From contig CANLII010000022.1 in assembly GCA_947491315.1 (NCBI GenBank), positions 1 through 40,572 of the forward strand: a stretch of 40,572 bases of DNA. The letters are read 5' to 3'. The notes beneath the pieces were generated by a model. The model was given only the letters and a program-made list of their open reading frames with translations, did no database searches and had not been told where the DNA came from. This document shows, in pieces, positions 8,823-18,237 of this stretch. The translations under genes were made by a program, and so were the position numbers. Each line of letters begins with the position of its first letter. The stretch's first letter is position 1. This DNA comes from Ignavibacteria bacterium. GTDB taxonomy: Bacteria; Bacteroidota; Ignavibacteria; Kapaibacteriales; UBA961.

Positions 8823-11051
8823 ATGTATAAGCGTACCTTTTCGCTCAAGAAGATCCTTGTTCCTGGAAGCACGACCGAGGTATTTTCTCTGGCAGCCGTT
8901 ATTCTCGGTTTGCTCATCGCTATTTTTATCGATGAGATTCCAATTCGTCTGATTGGCGCTTGCGTGGCCATTCTTGGGGGAGTTGGACACTATATGATTG
9001 TTTCACAGAAGCTCAGCGATTCATTTGACTCGCATAGAGTGAGCTCCTCTATCCCACCTGAATTTCGGGTGACGGTGATTCCTGGTCAAGGTGGAAAGCG
9101 TATGGTCTTCGATGGTTTCGAAGGCACATTCGACGATACGCGCGCCGCGGAAATGGAGAAGAAACGAAAAAAACCTTTGCCTGCCGTGCAATCTAGACTC
9201 TTTGACAAACAACCTGAAATCACGGAAAGTGTGGGAGAAGAACAAGTTACATTGAAAGTAACCCTTAAAGCACCCCCGACTATTCACACTGAAACAGAAA
9301 TCGAAGAACAAGTCATTCAATCAGATGATTTCACCGAGGGTGTGAGGATCATGCGCAAAGAGCCGGAGATTCCTGCCGGCATGACGGTGATTCCGCAGGA
9401 ACGAGTGTCTATTCGGGAAATAGTGGATACAGCACAAGATTCCGAGTTATCTCTAACCGAAGAGATCAATCAAGTAGCTCCGGAATTCATTTCGGAGGAA
9501 GAAATCATTGAGGAGCAATTCGAGACCAGTCACCGCAGAGCCGTTTTGGACATCTCCCTTCAGGATTTCATGGAAGAAGATATCGTCATTCCAACCGAGC
9601 CTAGGAAGGAATTCGATCATCTTCTTTCGAGAGTATTGATGGCGATTCGATCAGTGATTGATGCAAGAACCGCAGGTTATGCATGGATCAATCATGAAAA
9701 GCAACAGCTCGTGATTGAGTCTTATGTCACAGAAACTAAAGAACAATTCACATCGCAGAGAAAATTACCATTCGGCAATGATGTCATCACGCAAATCGCT
9801 ATGTCTGGCAAGCCGGAAATTCTCACCGAAATTCATCCTTCTTCAGAACTCGACCTCTTAAATTATTATACCTCGAATGCCAAAACGATGTCATTCATCG
9901 GGGTACCCGTATATTTCAATGGCATGGTCATTGGTGTTCTCTTTGCCGATTCCGATCAACAAGATGCCTATGATGCGCTCAGTGTGGGCTTCCTTGGACA
10001 TTTCACAAAATTGATTGCCGGTCTTGTTCAGAGTTATACAGGAAAGTATGATCTCTTGCAATCCAGCAGAGCATTGGATGCCATTACGCGTTTCAGATCC
10101 ATTATTTCTTCTTCGGGAAATGGCATTGCGGATCTCAGTTCTGCATTGCTTGAGGCAACAAGTGAAGTCGTGGATTTCACTACGATGGGAATTGGGATGT
10201 TCGACTATGAGCAAGGCGCTTGGACTATATTTCAGGTGTATTATCGCAATCCCGAAGCCGCAAATATGGCGGGATCTCACATCGATTTGGAATTATCGCT
10301 GATAGGTCAAACAATCTTGAGCGGACAGTCCACAATGATGTCCGATATCGATGAAACAATCATGCGCATAAGTCCAGGTGAATCACCAATGCATGGCGGG
10401 TTTTTTGCCGCACTTCCCTTGCGTTCACAATCACATAATTATGGCGCATTGTTTATAGAAAGTCAATCAGGAATTATTCCACAGCAAGATCTCACAATCG
10501 CGCAAATGTTGGCAGAACAAACAGGCACAATCATTGAGCAGTTGCGATTCCATGAACTATTCAGATCCACAGCACTTCTCGATGAAACACGTGGAATATT
10601 CAATGAAACCGCATTTTTACAGCGCATTCAAGAAGAAACGGCAAAGACCAGAGAATTCGGTTATCCATTATCATTGGCACTCATAATGATGGATAGATAT
10701 GATTCATTTGCGGAGTCTGAAGGTCTCAAAGAATCATTATTGCTACATATCCTCAAGAAAATTAAAGCTAATGTGAAGGATTTCGACATCATCGGTGAAA
10801 TCGATGAATCCACGATTGCAATTCTACTTCCCGGTCAAACACTGGATAAATCTCAAATGTGGGGCGAGCGTGTTCGGAAAGACATTGCATCAGCGATTGC
10901 CGATATTGATGGCAAGCGCTTGACAGTGACCATCTCGATTGGTCTCGCTCAGGCAAGTTCATATGATAAAGCTGATGGACTATTGCGCAATGCACAAACC
11001 GCATTGAAACTCGCATCCGACAAAACTAATGCAGTGGTGGTGTATAGTTGA
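8823..11051 (+). CDS. membrane GAF-GAF protein with degenerate GGDEF domain
   Basis: A 742-residue signalling-type protein. Two membrane helices (about 18-36 and 40-57) are followed by a long acidic, probably disordered linker (about 70-255). Two GAF domains follow (about 262-405 and 415-575; for example MSFIGVPVYFNGMVIGVLFA in the first), then a GGDEF-fold domain (about 585-742). The diguanylate-cyclase signature is lost: where GGDEF should precede the strand AILLPG the sequence reads roughly IDEST, and no RxxD inhibitory site is evident. It therefore probably does not make c-di-GMP and may act as a sensor or scaffold. The ligand of the GAF domains is unknown. Its TGA is one base before the uppP ATG, so it heads the uppP-cyclase-deoC cluster. 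Confidence 0.8.
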   Translation: MYKRTFSLKKILVPGSTTEVFSLAAVILGLLIAIFIDEIPIRLIGACVAILGGVGHYMIVSQKLSDSFDSHRVSSSIPPEFRVTVIPGQGGKRMVFDGFEGTFDDTRAAEMEKKRKKPLPAVQSRLFDKQPEITESVGEEQVTLKVTLKAPPTIHTETEIEEQVIQSDDFTEGVRIMRKEPEIPAGMTVIPQERVSIREIVDTAQDSELSLTEEINQVAPEFISEEEIIEEQFETSHRRAVLDISLQDFMEEDIVIPTEPRKEFDHLLSRVLMAIRSVIDARTAGYAWINHEKQQLVIESYVTETKEQFTSQRKLPFGNDVITQIAMSGKPEILTEIHPSSELDLLNYYTSNAKTMSFIGVPVYFNGMVIGVLFADSDQQDAYDALSVGFLGHFTKLIAGLVQSYTGKYDLLQSSRALDAITRFRSIISSSGNGIADLSSALLEATSEVVDFTTMGIGMFDYEQGAWTIFQVYYRNPEAANMAGSHIDLELSLIGQTILSGQSTMMSDIDETIMRISPGESPMHGGFFAALPLRSQSHNYGALFIESQSGIIPQQDLTIAQMLAEQTGTIIEQLRFHELFRSTALLDETRGIFNETAFLQRIQEETAKTREFGYPLSLALIMMDRYDSFAESEGLKESLLLHILKKIKANVKDFDIIGEIDESTIAILLPGQTLDKSQMWGERVRKDIASAIADIDGKRLTVTISIGLAQASSYDKADGLLRNAQTALKLASDKTNAVVVYS

Positions 11052-11052
11052 C

Positions 11053-11895
11053 ATGGATATACTTGATGCAATTTTACTTGGAATAGTGCAAGGTCTCACG
11101 GAATTTTTACCCGTGAGTAGTACCGCACATTTGACCATCGTTGGAAAGATATTGGGTATTGTTTTATCAGGCGAACAGTGGACAGCGCAAGTGGCAGTGA
11201 TGCAACTCGGAACGCTTGTCGCTGTATTGATTTATTTCAGATATGATATTCTCTCCATGCTCACTTCTTTTGTCAAAGAAAATGTGAGTGGTACTAGATT
11301 ACCGGTTAAAGAACAATCTCAACATTCCCGCATGGCATGGCTGATCATTTTTGGTTCGATACCGATTGTGTTTTTTGGTCTATTGCTCAAAGACATCATC
11401 GAGGGCGACATCACCAAAAATCTCTTTCTGATTGGTTCGATGCTCATCATCGTTGCTTTTTTCATGGCACTTGCCGAGAAGAAAGCAAAGTATACTACAT
11501 CAATGCAGAATATTAAGCTCAAGGATGCAATGATCATTGGTCTTGCTCAGGCGATGGCATTAATTCCGGGTACATCCAGATCAGGAGCCACGATTACGGC
11601 AGGTTTATTTCTTGGTTTGGAGCGCGAAGCAGCCGCAAGATTTTCATTTCTACTCAGCATTCCCGCAATACTTGGTAGTGGATTATTGCAAATGGTGAAA
11701 GTGATTCCGATGCTCACCGATCAGAATATCGTCTCGCTTGCGATTGCAACCATTGTTTCCGGAATCAGCGGTTATGCAGCGATAGCATTTCTTCTCACAT
11801 ATTTGCGCACCCGATCCACCGGCGCATTCATCATCTATCGAATCATACTTGGCGTGATATTATTCATTGTAGCCGGAATCGGACTCATCCAATAA
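11053..11895 (+). CDS. uppP: undecaprenyl-diphosphatase (UppP/BacA)
   Basis: Integral membrane phosphatase that converts undecaprenyl diphosphate to the monophosphate carrier lipid for peptidoglycan and O-antigen synthesis; family members confer some bacitracin tolerance. About 280 residues, multiple membrane helices. The signature (E/Q)xxxE is present as Q13-GLT-E17 in QGLTEFLPVSSTAH, and the second motif is PGTSRSGAT. The ATG at 11053 is chosen because the protein then begins MDILDAILLGIVQG, the usual start; an in-frame ATG at 11029 would add eight residues inside the preceding gene. It starts one base after the GAF gene stop and ends two bases before the cyclase gene, so translational coupling is likely. 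Confidence 0.95.
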   Translation: MDILDAILLGIVQGLTEFLPVSSTAHLTIVGKILGIVLSGEQWTAQVAVMQLGTLVAVLIYFRYDILSMLTSFVKENVSGTRLPVKEQSQHSRMAWLIIFGSIPIVFFGLLLKDIIEGDITKNLFLIGSMLIIVAFFMALAEKKAKYTTSMQNIKLKDAMIIGLAQAMALIPGTSRSGATITAGLFLGLEREAAARFSFLLSIPAILGSGLLQMVKVIPMLTDQNIVSLAIATIVSGISGYAAIAFLLTYLRTRSTGAFIIYRIILGVILFIVAGIGLIQ

Positions 11896-11897
11896 CC

Positions 11898-12656
11898 ATG
11901 AAGCTTACCTCAATCATACAAGTGGACGACAAAAACATGGAATGTGATTTCATGCAGGGGATCAACTGCTCATTTCATGTGAAGTCCGGGACCGATAATC
12001 CTAATGCATTTCATCTTCCGAATCCGGATTTCAAACCATTTCAAATTGGTGATTTCATCGGCTCAACAATGGAAGGTGGTTCTGTCAATTGCTCGATCTT
12101 ACATTTGGCTCCTCATGGAAATGGCACACATACAGAAAGCGTTTGGCATATCGCAAAAGAGGAATTCCCTATTTCGCAAGTATTCGAGCGCTGGCATTTC
12201 ATATGTAAGCTCGCAACGATTCTGCCAACAATGAATAAACATGGACAATTGCATATTTCCCGACATGATATTGCGAATGTATTGCAAGATTCCAATCCCG
12301 AAGCACTCATCATTCGATCATCTCGAAAGTCGGAAAAGACAATGTGGTCAGGGAATAATCCACCTGCATTTGAACCAGACGGTTTGGCACTTCTTGCGCA
12401 AAAGGACATTCTTCATCTTCTAACGGATTTACCATCTGTTGATCCCGAGATGGATGGTGGCGCACTTTCGGCTCATCGTACATTTTGGCAATATCCCGAG
12501 AATACAAGAACCAATGCCACCATCACCGAAATGCTGAATGTACCCGAATATGTTGAAGATGGAATCTATCTCGTACAATTCGGTATTGCCCCATTACATA
12601 GCGATGCCAGTCCAAGCATGATCACACTCTATCCACTCAACGATATATCCTCATGA
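11898..12656 (+). CDS. cyclase family metal-dependent hydrolase (kynurenine formamidase-like fold)
   Basis: A 252-residue cytoplasmic protein of the Cyclase family (PF04199-type). The metal-binding motif normally written HxGTHxDxPxH appears as HGNGTHTESVWH (His73, His78, Glu80, His84), so the usual Asp is Glu and the Pro is Val. I recall GTHTE variants from a Bacteroidota subgroup of the family, so this is probably a subgroup feature and not damage. Family members hydrolyse amides or lactones such as N-formylkynurenine, but no tryptophan-degradation gene is present and the substrate is unknown. Its stop overlaps the deoC start in an ATGA arrangement (4 nt). Confidence 0.8.
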   Translation: MKLTSIIQVDDKNMECDFMQGINCSFHVKSGTDNPNAFHLPNPDFKPFQIGDFIGSTMEGGSVNCSILHLAPHGNGTHTESVWHIAKEEFPISQVFERWHFICKLATILPTMNKHGQLHISRHDIANVLQDSNPEALIIRSSRKSEKTMWSGNNPPAFEPDGLALLAQKDILHLLTDLPSVDPEMDGGALSAHRTFWQYPENTRTNATITEMLNVPEYVEDGIYLVQFGIAPLHSDASPSMITLYPLNDISS

Positions 12657-13330
12657 GTATCACAAAAGCACAATTTGCTCGCATGATTGATCATACTTTG
12701 CTTAAAAATACTGCGATTCGCAAGGATATTGAATTGCTATGCTCGGAAGCTCTGGAGTTTGGATTTGCCAGTGTATGCGTGCATCCTTTTTATGTGGGAA
12801 TGTGTTCGAGCATTTTACATAAGTCTTCGACAAAAGTGTGCACCGTTATCGGCTTTCCCCATGGCATGCATAGAACAGGTGTAAAAATCGCCGAGACCAG
12901 GCAAGCAATACATGATGGAGCGCAGGAGATTGATATGGTGATTCAAGTCGGTGCTCTCATTGATGGTGATAAAGATATAGTCTGGAATGATATTCGTTCA
13001 GTGGTCGATACAGCCCATCAATCCGGTGCCGTCGTGAAAGCAATCATCGAGACATCCGTGTTGAATGAAGAACAAAAAATCAGTGCATGTGAAATTGTCT
13101 CTGATGCAGGTGCCGATTTCATCAAAACATCCACAGGATTTGCAGGTGGAGGGGCTACCATCGAGGACATACGATTACTCAGATCATATGTCGATCCCGA
13201 TATTCAAGTAAAAGCATCAGGTGGAATTCGCACATTCGAACAAGCATTGGCAATGATACAAGCAGGTGCAACCCGAATCGGCACAAGTTCGGGTGTGGCG
13301 ATGCTTCGTGACCACGAACCCATGGTTTAA
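12653..13330 (+). CDS. deoC: deoxyribose-phosphate aldolase
   Basis: Class I aldolase that splits 2-deoxyribose-5-phosphate into glyceraldehyde-3-phosphate and acetaldehyde in deoxynucleoside catabolism. At 225 residues it is the normal length. Key residues are visible: Asp94 in EIDMVIQVGAL, the Schiff-base Lys158 in DFIKTSTGFAGGG, and Lys187 in VKASGGIRTF. It overlaps the cyclase stop by 4 nt, so it is translationally coupled. No other deo genes are adjacent. Its stop codon lies inside an 18-bp perfect palindrome (13320-13337). Confidence 0.95.
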   Translation: MSITKAQFARMIDHTLLKNTAIRKDIELLCSEALEFGFASVCVHPFYVGMCSSILHKSSTKVCTVIGFPHGMHRTGVKIAETRQAIHDGAQEIDMVIQVGALIDGDKDIVWNDIRSVVDTAHQSGAVVKAIIETSVLNEEQKISACEIVSDAGADFIKTSTGFAGGGATIEDIRLLRSYVDPDIQVKASGGIRTFEQALAMIQAGATRIGTSSGVAMLRDHEPMV

Positions 13331-13337
13331 ACCATGG
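13320..13337. repeat. 18-bp perfect palindrome over the deoC stop
   Basis: CCATGGTTTAAACCATGG is self-complementary over 18 bases and contains the deoC TAA at 13328-13330. An outer inverted pair, AACCCAT (13317-13323) and ATGGGTT (13343-13349), surrounds it. No U-tract follows, so it is either a weak terminator or processing hairpin or an operator between deoC and ettA. Confidence 0.5.
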
Positions 13338-13363
13338 TTAATATGGGTTTGATGGGATATTCG

Positions 13364-13371
13364 TATTTTTG
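13364..13371 (+). promoter_or_regulatory. Bacteroidota-type -7 element (TATTTTTG) before ettA
   Basis: TATTTTTG, preceded by TTCG, lies 45 bases upstream of the ettA ATG. The same 12-mer TTCGTATTTTTG also occurs upstream of valS, which supports a shared promoter element. No clear -33 box was found. Confidence 0.42.
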
Positions 13372-13408
13372 AGCATAAAGTTCCATTCATTGCGGAAGCA
13401 TATAATTC

Positions 13409-15082
13409 ATGGTCGACAATAAAATCATTTTCTCAATGATCGGTGTGAGCAAGGTTTTTAAACCAAGCAAAACCGTTCTTAAAGATATTTATCTTTCCTT
13501 TTATTATGGCGCAAAAATCGGTGTACTTGGTCTGAATGGCGCCGGTAAATCATCTCTACTCAAAATCATTGCAGGTATGGATCAGGATTATCTGGGACAA
13601 ATCACAAGCAATAAAGATGTGACTTTCGGTTATCTCTCTCAAGAACCGGAAATGGATCCCGAAAAAACCGTCAAAGAAATTGTTCAAGAAGGCGTTCAAG
13701 AAACCGTAAATCTTCTGAAAGAATATGAAGAGATTTCCGCCCAATTCGCAGATCCCGATGCCGATTTCGATGCACTCATGAATAAGCAAGCCAAATTGCA
13801 GGAGCGTATCGATCATGTAAATGCATGGGATCTTGATTCACGACTTGAGCTGGCGATGGAAGCGCTGCGCTGTCCACCGGGAGATACAAAGATCGATCTA
13901 CTTTCCGGTGGTGAAAAAAGACGCGTCGCATTGTGCCGATTGCTCTTGCAACAACCATCTGTTTTGCTCCTCGATGAGCCGACGAATCACTTGGATGCTG
14001 AAACGGTTGCATGGCTTGAAGTACATTTACATAAATATCCCGGAACTGTTATCGCCGTAACGCATGATCGTTATTTCTTGGACAATGTTGCCGGATGGAT
14101 CTTGGAACTCGATCGTGGTCAAGGCATTCCATTCGAGGGAAATTATTCTTCATGGCTTGATCAAAAACAAAAGCGTCTAGCCGTAGAAGAAAAGCAAATC
14201 ACTGCCAAGCAGAGAGTCATGCAACAAGAATTGGAATGGGTGCGCATGAATCCAAAAGGAAGACATGCGAAAAGCAAAGCCCGTATAGCATCCTATGAGC
14301 GCATGGTGGAAGAGCAACAAGAAGTACGCAATGATGACATGGAAATCTATATTCCACCCGGACCACGCCTTGGTTCTACCGTCATTGTTGCCAATGACCT
14401 TGCAAAAGGTTTTGGTGATAAACTGCTCTTTGAACATTTGAGTTTTGATCTTCCTCCTGGTGGCATCATCGGTGTGATCGGAGCCAATGGCGCGGGTAAA
14501 TCAACATTATTCAAAATGATCACCGGACAAGAAACACCGGATGGTGGAACAATAACGATTGGTGAAACCGTGAAACTTGGATATGTGGACCAGAATAGAC
14601 CACTTTCCAATGAGAAAACAATATGGGAAGAAATTTCCGGTGGCGATGATCTCATCAGACTTGGCGCTAAAGACATGAATTCACGCGCCTATGTATCAAG
14701 ATTCAATTTCAATGGCACCGATCAACAGAAAAAATGTAGTGTGCTTTCCGGCGGTGAACGCAATCGCGTGCATCTTGCGAAAATGCTCAAAGAAGGTGCA
14801 AATGTGCTCTTGCTCGATGAGCCGACCAATGATTTGGATGTTAATACACTTCGCGCACTCGAAGAAGCATTGCTCAATTTTGCCGGTTGTGCCGTTGTGA
14901 TTTCTCACGATCGTTGGTTCCTTGACCGCGTGTCTACACATATTCTCGCATTTGAAGGAGATAGTTCTATTGTTTGGTATGACGGTAATTATTCCGAGTA
15001 TGAAGAAGATCTTCATAAAAGACTTGGTACATCTGCTGATCAACCACATCGATTGAAGTATCAAAAACTCACACGCGATTAA
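13409..15082 (+). CDS. ettA: energy-dependent translational throttle protein EttA (ABC-F)
   Basis: Ribosome-associated ABC-F ATPase that binds the E site and gates the first elongation step according to ADP/ATP ratio. At 557 residues it matches the EttA length. It has two nucleotide-binding domains with Walker A GLNGAGKSS (about residue 44) and GANGAGKST (about 362), signatures LSGGEKRR and LSGGERNR, Walker B LLLDEPTNHLD and LLLDEPTNDLD, and an EttA-type arm and linker rich in Lys and Glu (about 240-300). No membrane domain is present. It is the first gene after a promoter-like element and is followed two bases later by rsmD, so it probably leads the run of co-directional genes to 19756. Confidence 0.95.
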   Translation: MVDNKIIFSMIGVSKVFKPSKTVLKDIYLSFYYGAKIGVLGLNGAGKSSLLKIIAGMDQDYLGQITSNKDVTFGYLSQEPEMDPEKTVKEIVQEGVQETVNLLKEYEEISAQFADPDADFDALMNKQAKLQERIDHVNAWDLDSRLELAMEALRCPPGDTKIDLLSGGEKRRVALCRLLLQQPSVLLLDEPTNHLDAETVAWLEVHLHKYPGTVIAVTHDRYFLDNVAGWILELDRGQGIPFEGNYSSWLDQKQKRLAVEEKQITAKQRVMQQELEWVRMNPKGRHAKSKARIASYERMVEEQQEVRNDDMEIYIPPGPRLGSTVIVANDLAKGFGDKLLFEHLSFDLPPGGIIGVIGANGAGKSTLFKMITGQETPDGGTITIGETVKLGYVDQNRPLSNEKTIWEEISGGDDLIRLGAKDMNSRAYVSRFNFNGTDQQKKCSVLSGGERNRVHLAKMLKEGANVLLLDEPTNDLDVNTLRALEEALLNFAGCAVVISHDRWFLDRVSTHILAFEGDSSIVWYDGNYSEYEEDLHKRLGTSADQPHRLKYQKLTRD

Positions 15083-15084
15083 GC

Positions 15085-15663
15085 ATGAATATCACGAGCG
15101 GTCGTTTGAAAGGAGCAAAAATCGGTCCGGTGAACCATGACGGAGTGCGCCCGACAACCGACCGCATGCGACAAGCCATATTCAATGCGATTTCGCATCA
15201 AATAGATCTTGCAAGTCCAAACATGGAAGTGCTTGATCTTTGCGCGGGAACGGGAGCGCTCGGACTCGAAGCCCTCAGCAGAGGAGCAAAGCGATGCATC
15301 TTCGTGGAGAAGAATCCACTCGTGGCTGAAGAAATTCGCAAAACAATGAATGCATGCGGAATCAATAAGGAAGAATCTCCTATTGCCATATCAGATGCTG
15401 TCGCATTTCTTGAAGGCATTGATTCACCAAAGTATCCGGCTTCCATACCCAAATCTTGGGATTGCATTTTCTGCGATCCACCCTATGCGGAGCGATTGCT
15501 CAATCCTGTGACCGATGCAATTATCAGAAAAAATGCATTGAAAAAAGGTGGAATTTATGTGGCTGAACATGATCTCATCGAAACAATCACACACAAAGAA
15601 CTCACGCTATTGACCACACTTACATTTGGTGTGACACAGGTGGACATTTTTCAATCACTCTGA
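15085..15663 (+). CDS. rsmD: 16S rRNA (guanine(966)-N(2))-methyltransferase
   Basis: Methylates G966 of 16S rRNA using S-adenosylmethionine. 192 residues, typical. The N-terminus [12 protein letters not shown] and [14 protein letters not shown] are family hallmarks; motif I is [18 protein letters not shown] (about 49-67) and motif IV the catalytic DPPY (in FCDPPYAE, about 132). The start ATG is two bases after the ettA stop, suggesting co-translation of two ribosome-related genes. Confidence 0.95.
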   Translation: MNITSGRLKGAKIGPVNHDGVRPTTDRMRQAIFNAISHQIDLASPNMEVLDLCAGTGALGLEALSRGAKRCIFVEKNPLVAEEIRKTMNACGINKEESPIAISDAVAFLEGIDSPKYPASIPKSWDCIFCDPPYAERLLNPVTDAIIRKNALKKGGIYVAEHDLIETITHKELTLLTTLTFGVTQVDIFQSL

Positions 15664-15670
15664 AACAATC

Positions 15671-16315
15671 ATGGATTTTGCATCTCTCATAGATATCTTC
15701 TTGCATCTCGATAAACATTTAGCTGATTTATCAATGCAATATGGCATTTGGATGTATGGTATTTTGACGCTCATCGTGTTTTGTGAAACAGGACTCGTCG
15801 TCACTCCATTTCTTCCAGGTGATTCCCTACTCTTCGCGATTGGTACGCTCTGTGCGGGAGGTACTTTGAATCCACTCATCATTGCACCATTATTGTTGAT
15901 TGCAGCAATTGCGGGTGATAATGTGAATTATGCAATGGGAAGAACGATTGGAAACAAAGCATTCTCGAATCCAAATTCCAAGATTTTCAGAAAATCCTAT
16001 CTTGAAAAAACGCAATCTTTCTATACCGATTATGGTACCAAAACAATCGTCATTGCACGCTTTGTGCCTATCGTCAGAACATTTGCTCCATTCGTCGCCG
16101 GTATCGGTTCCATGCCTTATTCAATATTTCTCGGTTATAGCATCGCAGGCGGAATATTGTGGATCGTTTCTTTGATCACTGCCGGATATTTTTTCGGAAC
16201 GATTGAGATTGTCAAAAACAACTTTTCACTCGTTGTTCTCGCCATCATCGCACTCTCAGTTCTTCCGGCAATCATTGGGGCAATCAAACATAGAAGAACA
16301 AAAAAAGTATCATAA
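15671..16315 (+). CDS. DedA family membrane protein
   Basis: Polytopic inner-membrane protein of the DedA (SNARE-associated/VTT) family, 214 residues. Recent work links such proteins to undecaprenyl-phosphate or phospholipid flipping and to membrane homeostasis. Visible signatures are [21 protein letters not shown] (about 38-58) and the conserved [20 protein letters not shown] stretch (about 134-153) with its essential arginines, plus C-terminal hydrophobic helices and a basic tail. Seven bases separate it from rsmD. A role in carrier-lipid recycling alongside the nearby uppP is possible but not shown. Confidence 0.9.
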   Translation: MDFASLIDIFLHLDKHLADLSMQYGIWMYGILTLIVFCETGLVVTPFLPGDSLLFAIGTLCAGGTLNPLIIAPLLLIAAIAGDNVNYAMGRTIGNKAFSNPNSKIFRKSYLEKTQSFYTDYGTKTIVIARFVPIVRTFAPFVAGIGSMPYSIFLGYSIAGGILWIVSLITAGYFFGTIEIVKNNFSLVVLAIIALSVLPAIIGAIKHRRTKKVS

Positions 16316-16333
16316 ATTTCATTGGAGTTCATC

Positions 16334-16804
16334 ATGGCAAAGCATTTGGGTTTAGATGAGAAAGACAGAGATGCAATTATTTCAGGTTTATCGGCATTAC
16401 TTGCAGACACTTACTCTGTATATCTCAAAACACATAATTTCCATTGGAACGTGACGGGTCCGATGTTTGTTACCCTGCATACATTATTCGAAACGCAATA
16501 CACTGAGCTTGCTCTTGCAGTTGATGAAATTGCTGAAAGAATTCGTGCCTTGGATGCCTTTGCTCCCGGTTCTTTCAAGGCATTTCAAGAATTGACCTGC
16601 ATCCCTGAAATGGATGATATCCCAAATGCAGAAACTATGGTTGCATTGCTCGTTGAAGATAATGAAGCGATTGTTCGCACCGCTAGAGCATTGATTCCAA
16701 TTGCTGAAACAGCACATGATACACCAACTGCGGATCTTGCGACCAGTCGTATACAAATCCATGAAAAAACTGCATGGATGTTGCGATCACTCATTAATGG
16801 CTAA
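16334..16804 (+). CDS. dps: Dps/ferritin-like DNA-protection protein
   Basis: Iron-storing mini-ferritin that protects DNA by oxidising Fe(II) with hydrogen peroxide; family members form a dodecamer. 156 residues. The ferroxidase ligands are in place: His37 and Trp38 in HNFHWNVTGPMF, His49 in TLHTLFE, and Asp64 and Glu68 in AVDEIAERI. The ATG at 16334 is chosen over an in-frame TTG at 16322 because a Shine-Dalgarno-like GGAG at 16324-16327 sits six bases before it. This is one of few clear SD sites in the window. The next gene is msrA, 3 bases downstream, which fits an oxidative-stress unit. Confidence 0.93.
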   Translation: MAKHLGLDEKDRDAIISGLSALLADTYSVYLKTHNFHWNVTGPMFVTLHTLFETQYTELALAVDEIAERIRALDAFAPGSFKAFQELTCIPEMDDIPNAETMVALLVEDNEAIVRTARALIPIAETAHDTPTADLATSRIQIHEKTAWMLRSLING

Positions 16805-16807
16805 AGC

Positions 16808-17458
16808 ATGAAATTCATTCATTGCATGATATTATTGTTGATTACTCTGGCTTCCTGCAAAGCAGAGACTCCACAAACACACATCTTAACAGAAGACATG
16901 AGCATTAAACCTGAATTCACCGATACAACCGCAGTTGCAACATTCGGAGCCGGATGTTTCTGGTGCGTGGAAGCAATCTTCCAAGATCTCAATGGTGTGT
17001 ATTCCGTAGAGAGCGGATATATGGGTGGCGAGAAAAAAGATCCAACCTATAAAGAAGTCTGCACCGGCACAACTGGTCATGCCGAAGTGTGCCGAATCGT
17101 CTATGATCCACGCCTATTGACATTCAAGGATTTGCTTGAGGTGTTTTGGCAAACCCATGATCCCACAACGCTTAATAAACAAGGCAATGATGCGGGAACG
17201 CAATATCGCTCAGCCATTTTTTATTATTCCGAAGATCAAAAGAAGGAAGCGGAATTTTATACATCAGAATTGGACAAATCAGGCGCATTTTCCGATCCTA
17301 TAGTGACCACGCTTGAACCGGTTGACACATTCTATCCCGCAGAGGAGTATCATCAGAATTATTTCAATCAAAATGGTGATCAACCCTATTGTTCATTTGT
17401 GATCAAACCAAAAGTTGAGAAATTCAAGAAAGCATTTTCTTCACGATTGAAGCAATAA
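16808..17458 (+). CDS. msrA: peptide methionine sulfoxide reductase MsrA, predicted lipoprotein
   Basis: Repairs methionine-S-sulfoxide in oxidised proteins. 216 residues. The catalytic motif is GAGCFWCVEA with nucleophile Cys50, followed by the family segments GYMGG, YKEVCTGTTGHAE and DPTTLNKQGNDAGTQYRS. The N-terminus has a hydrophobic segment ending in a lipobox-like LASC (Cys17), so the enzyme is probably exported and lipid-anchored, unlike the cytoplasmic MsrA of many bacteria. No MsrB domain is fused. It lies 3 bases after dps and 2 bases before the dehydrogenase gene. Confidence 0.93.
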   Translation: MKFIHCMILLLITLASCKAETPQTHILTEDMSIKPEFTDTTAVATFGAGCFWCVEAIFQDLNGVYSVESGYMGGEKKDPTYKEVCTGTTGHAEVCRIVYDPRLLTFKDLLEVFWQTHDPTTLNKQGNDAGTQYRSAIFYYSEDQKKEAEFYTSELDKSGAFSDPIVTTLEPVDTFYPAEEYHQNYFNQNGDQPYCSFVIKPKVEKFKKAFSSRLKQ

Positions 17459-17460
17459 TC

Positions 17461-18237
17461 ATGCATCATGCACTCATCACGGGAGCATCTTCCGGAATTG
17501 GTTTGGAACTAGCCCATATCATGGCGCGTGAAGGACATCATTTGATTCTCTCAGCAAGAAATGTTCTTGCCTTGGAAGAACTCGCGAGTACATTACGCGA
17601 GATGCATCGTGTGGATGTGCAAGTGATTCCATGTGATTTATCTAATTCGCGTTCAGCATTTGCTTTTCACCAAACAGTTAAAGAGCGCAATCTCTCCATT
17701 GATTGTCTGGTCAATAATGCCGGATTTGGTTTGCTTGGTGATTTCAAAGATCAAGACCCCGACATGCTTCATCGCATGATTGAGCTGAATTGTTCATCGC
17801 TCATGGTATTGTCCAGACTCTTTGCAGTTGATCTCATCGCATCGAAAGGCAGAATTCTGAACATTGCATCCGTTGCGGCATTTTATTCGGGTCCTCTCAT
17901 GGCAGTGTATTATGCCACGAAAGCATTTGTGGTCAGCTTTTCGGAAGCACTCAATTTTGAATTGCAAAAACATGGCGTAAGTGTAACCGCCCATTGTCCG
18001 GGACCCACTCATTCCAATTTTCAAGAAAGAGCCGGCATGCATAATACTTCGCTCTTCACTCTTCTTCCCGTCCCTGATTCCAAAACCGTTGCAGAACATG
18101 CCTATCGCGCAATGATGAAAAGAAAATCTCTTGCGATTCACGGCATTGTCAATCGCATGATGTTGTCTTTCGGCGCACTTAGCCCGCGTTCACTTAAAGT
18201 ACGGATGGTTCATGCATTCCAATCCTCCAAGTCCTGA
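17461..18237 (+). CDS. short-chain dehydrogenase/reductase (SDR)
   Basis: NAD(P)-dependent oxidoreductase of the classical SDR family, 258 residues. The cofactor motif is TGASSGIG (residues 7-14), followed by LVNNAG (about 88) and the catalytic Ser/YxxxK with SVAAFYS and YYATK (about 139-157). The C-terminal part resembles the DltE/YqjQ-like SDRs of unknown substrate. Its last 26 bases overlap the photolyase gene in another frame, which indicates tight coupling with that gene. Confidence 0.88.
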   Translation: MHHALITGASSGIGLELAHIMAREGHHLILSARNVLALEELASTLREMHRVDVQVIPCDLSNSRSAFAFHQTVKERNLSIDCLVNNAGFGLLGDFKDQDPDMLHRMIELNCSSLMVLSRLFAVDLIASKGRILNIASVAAFYSGPLMAVYYATKAFVVSFSEALNFELQKHGVSVTAHCPGPTHSNFQERAGMHNTSLFTLLPVPDSKTVAEHAYRAMMKRKSLAIHGIVNRMMLSFGALSPRSLKVRMVHAFQSSKS

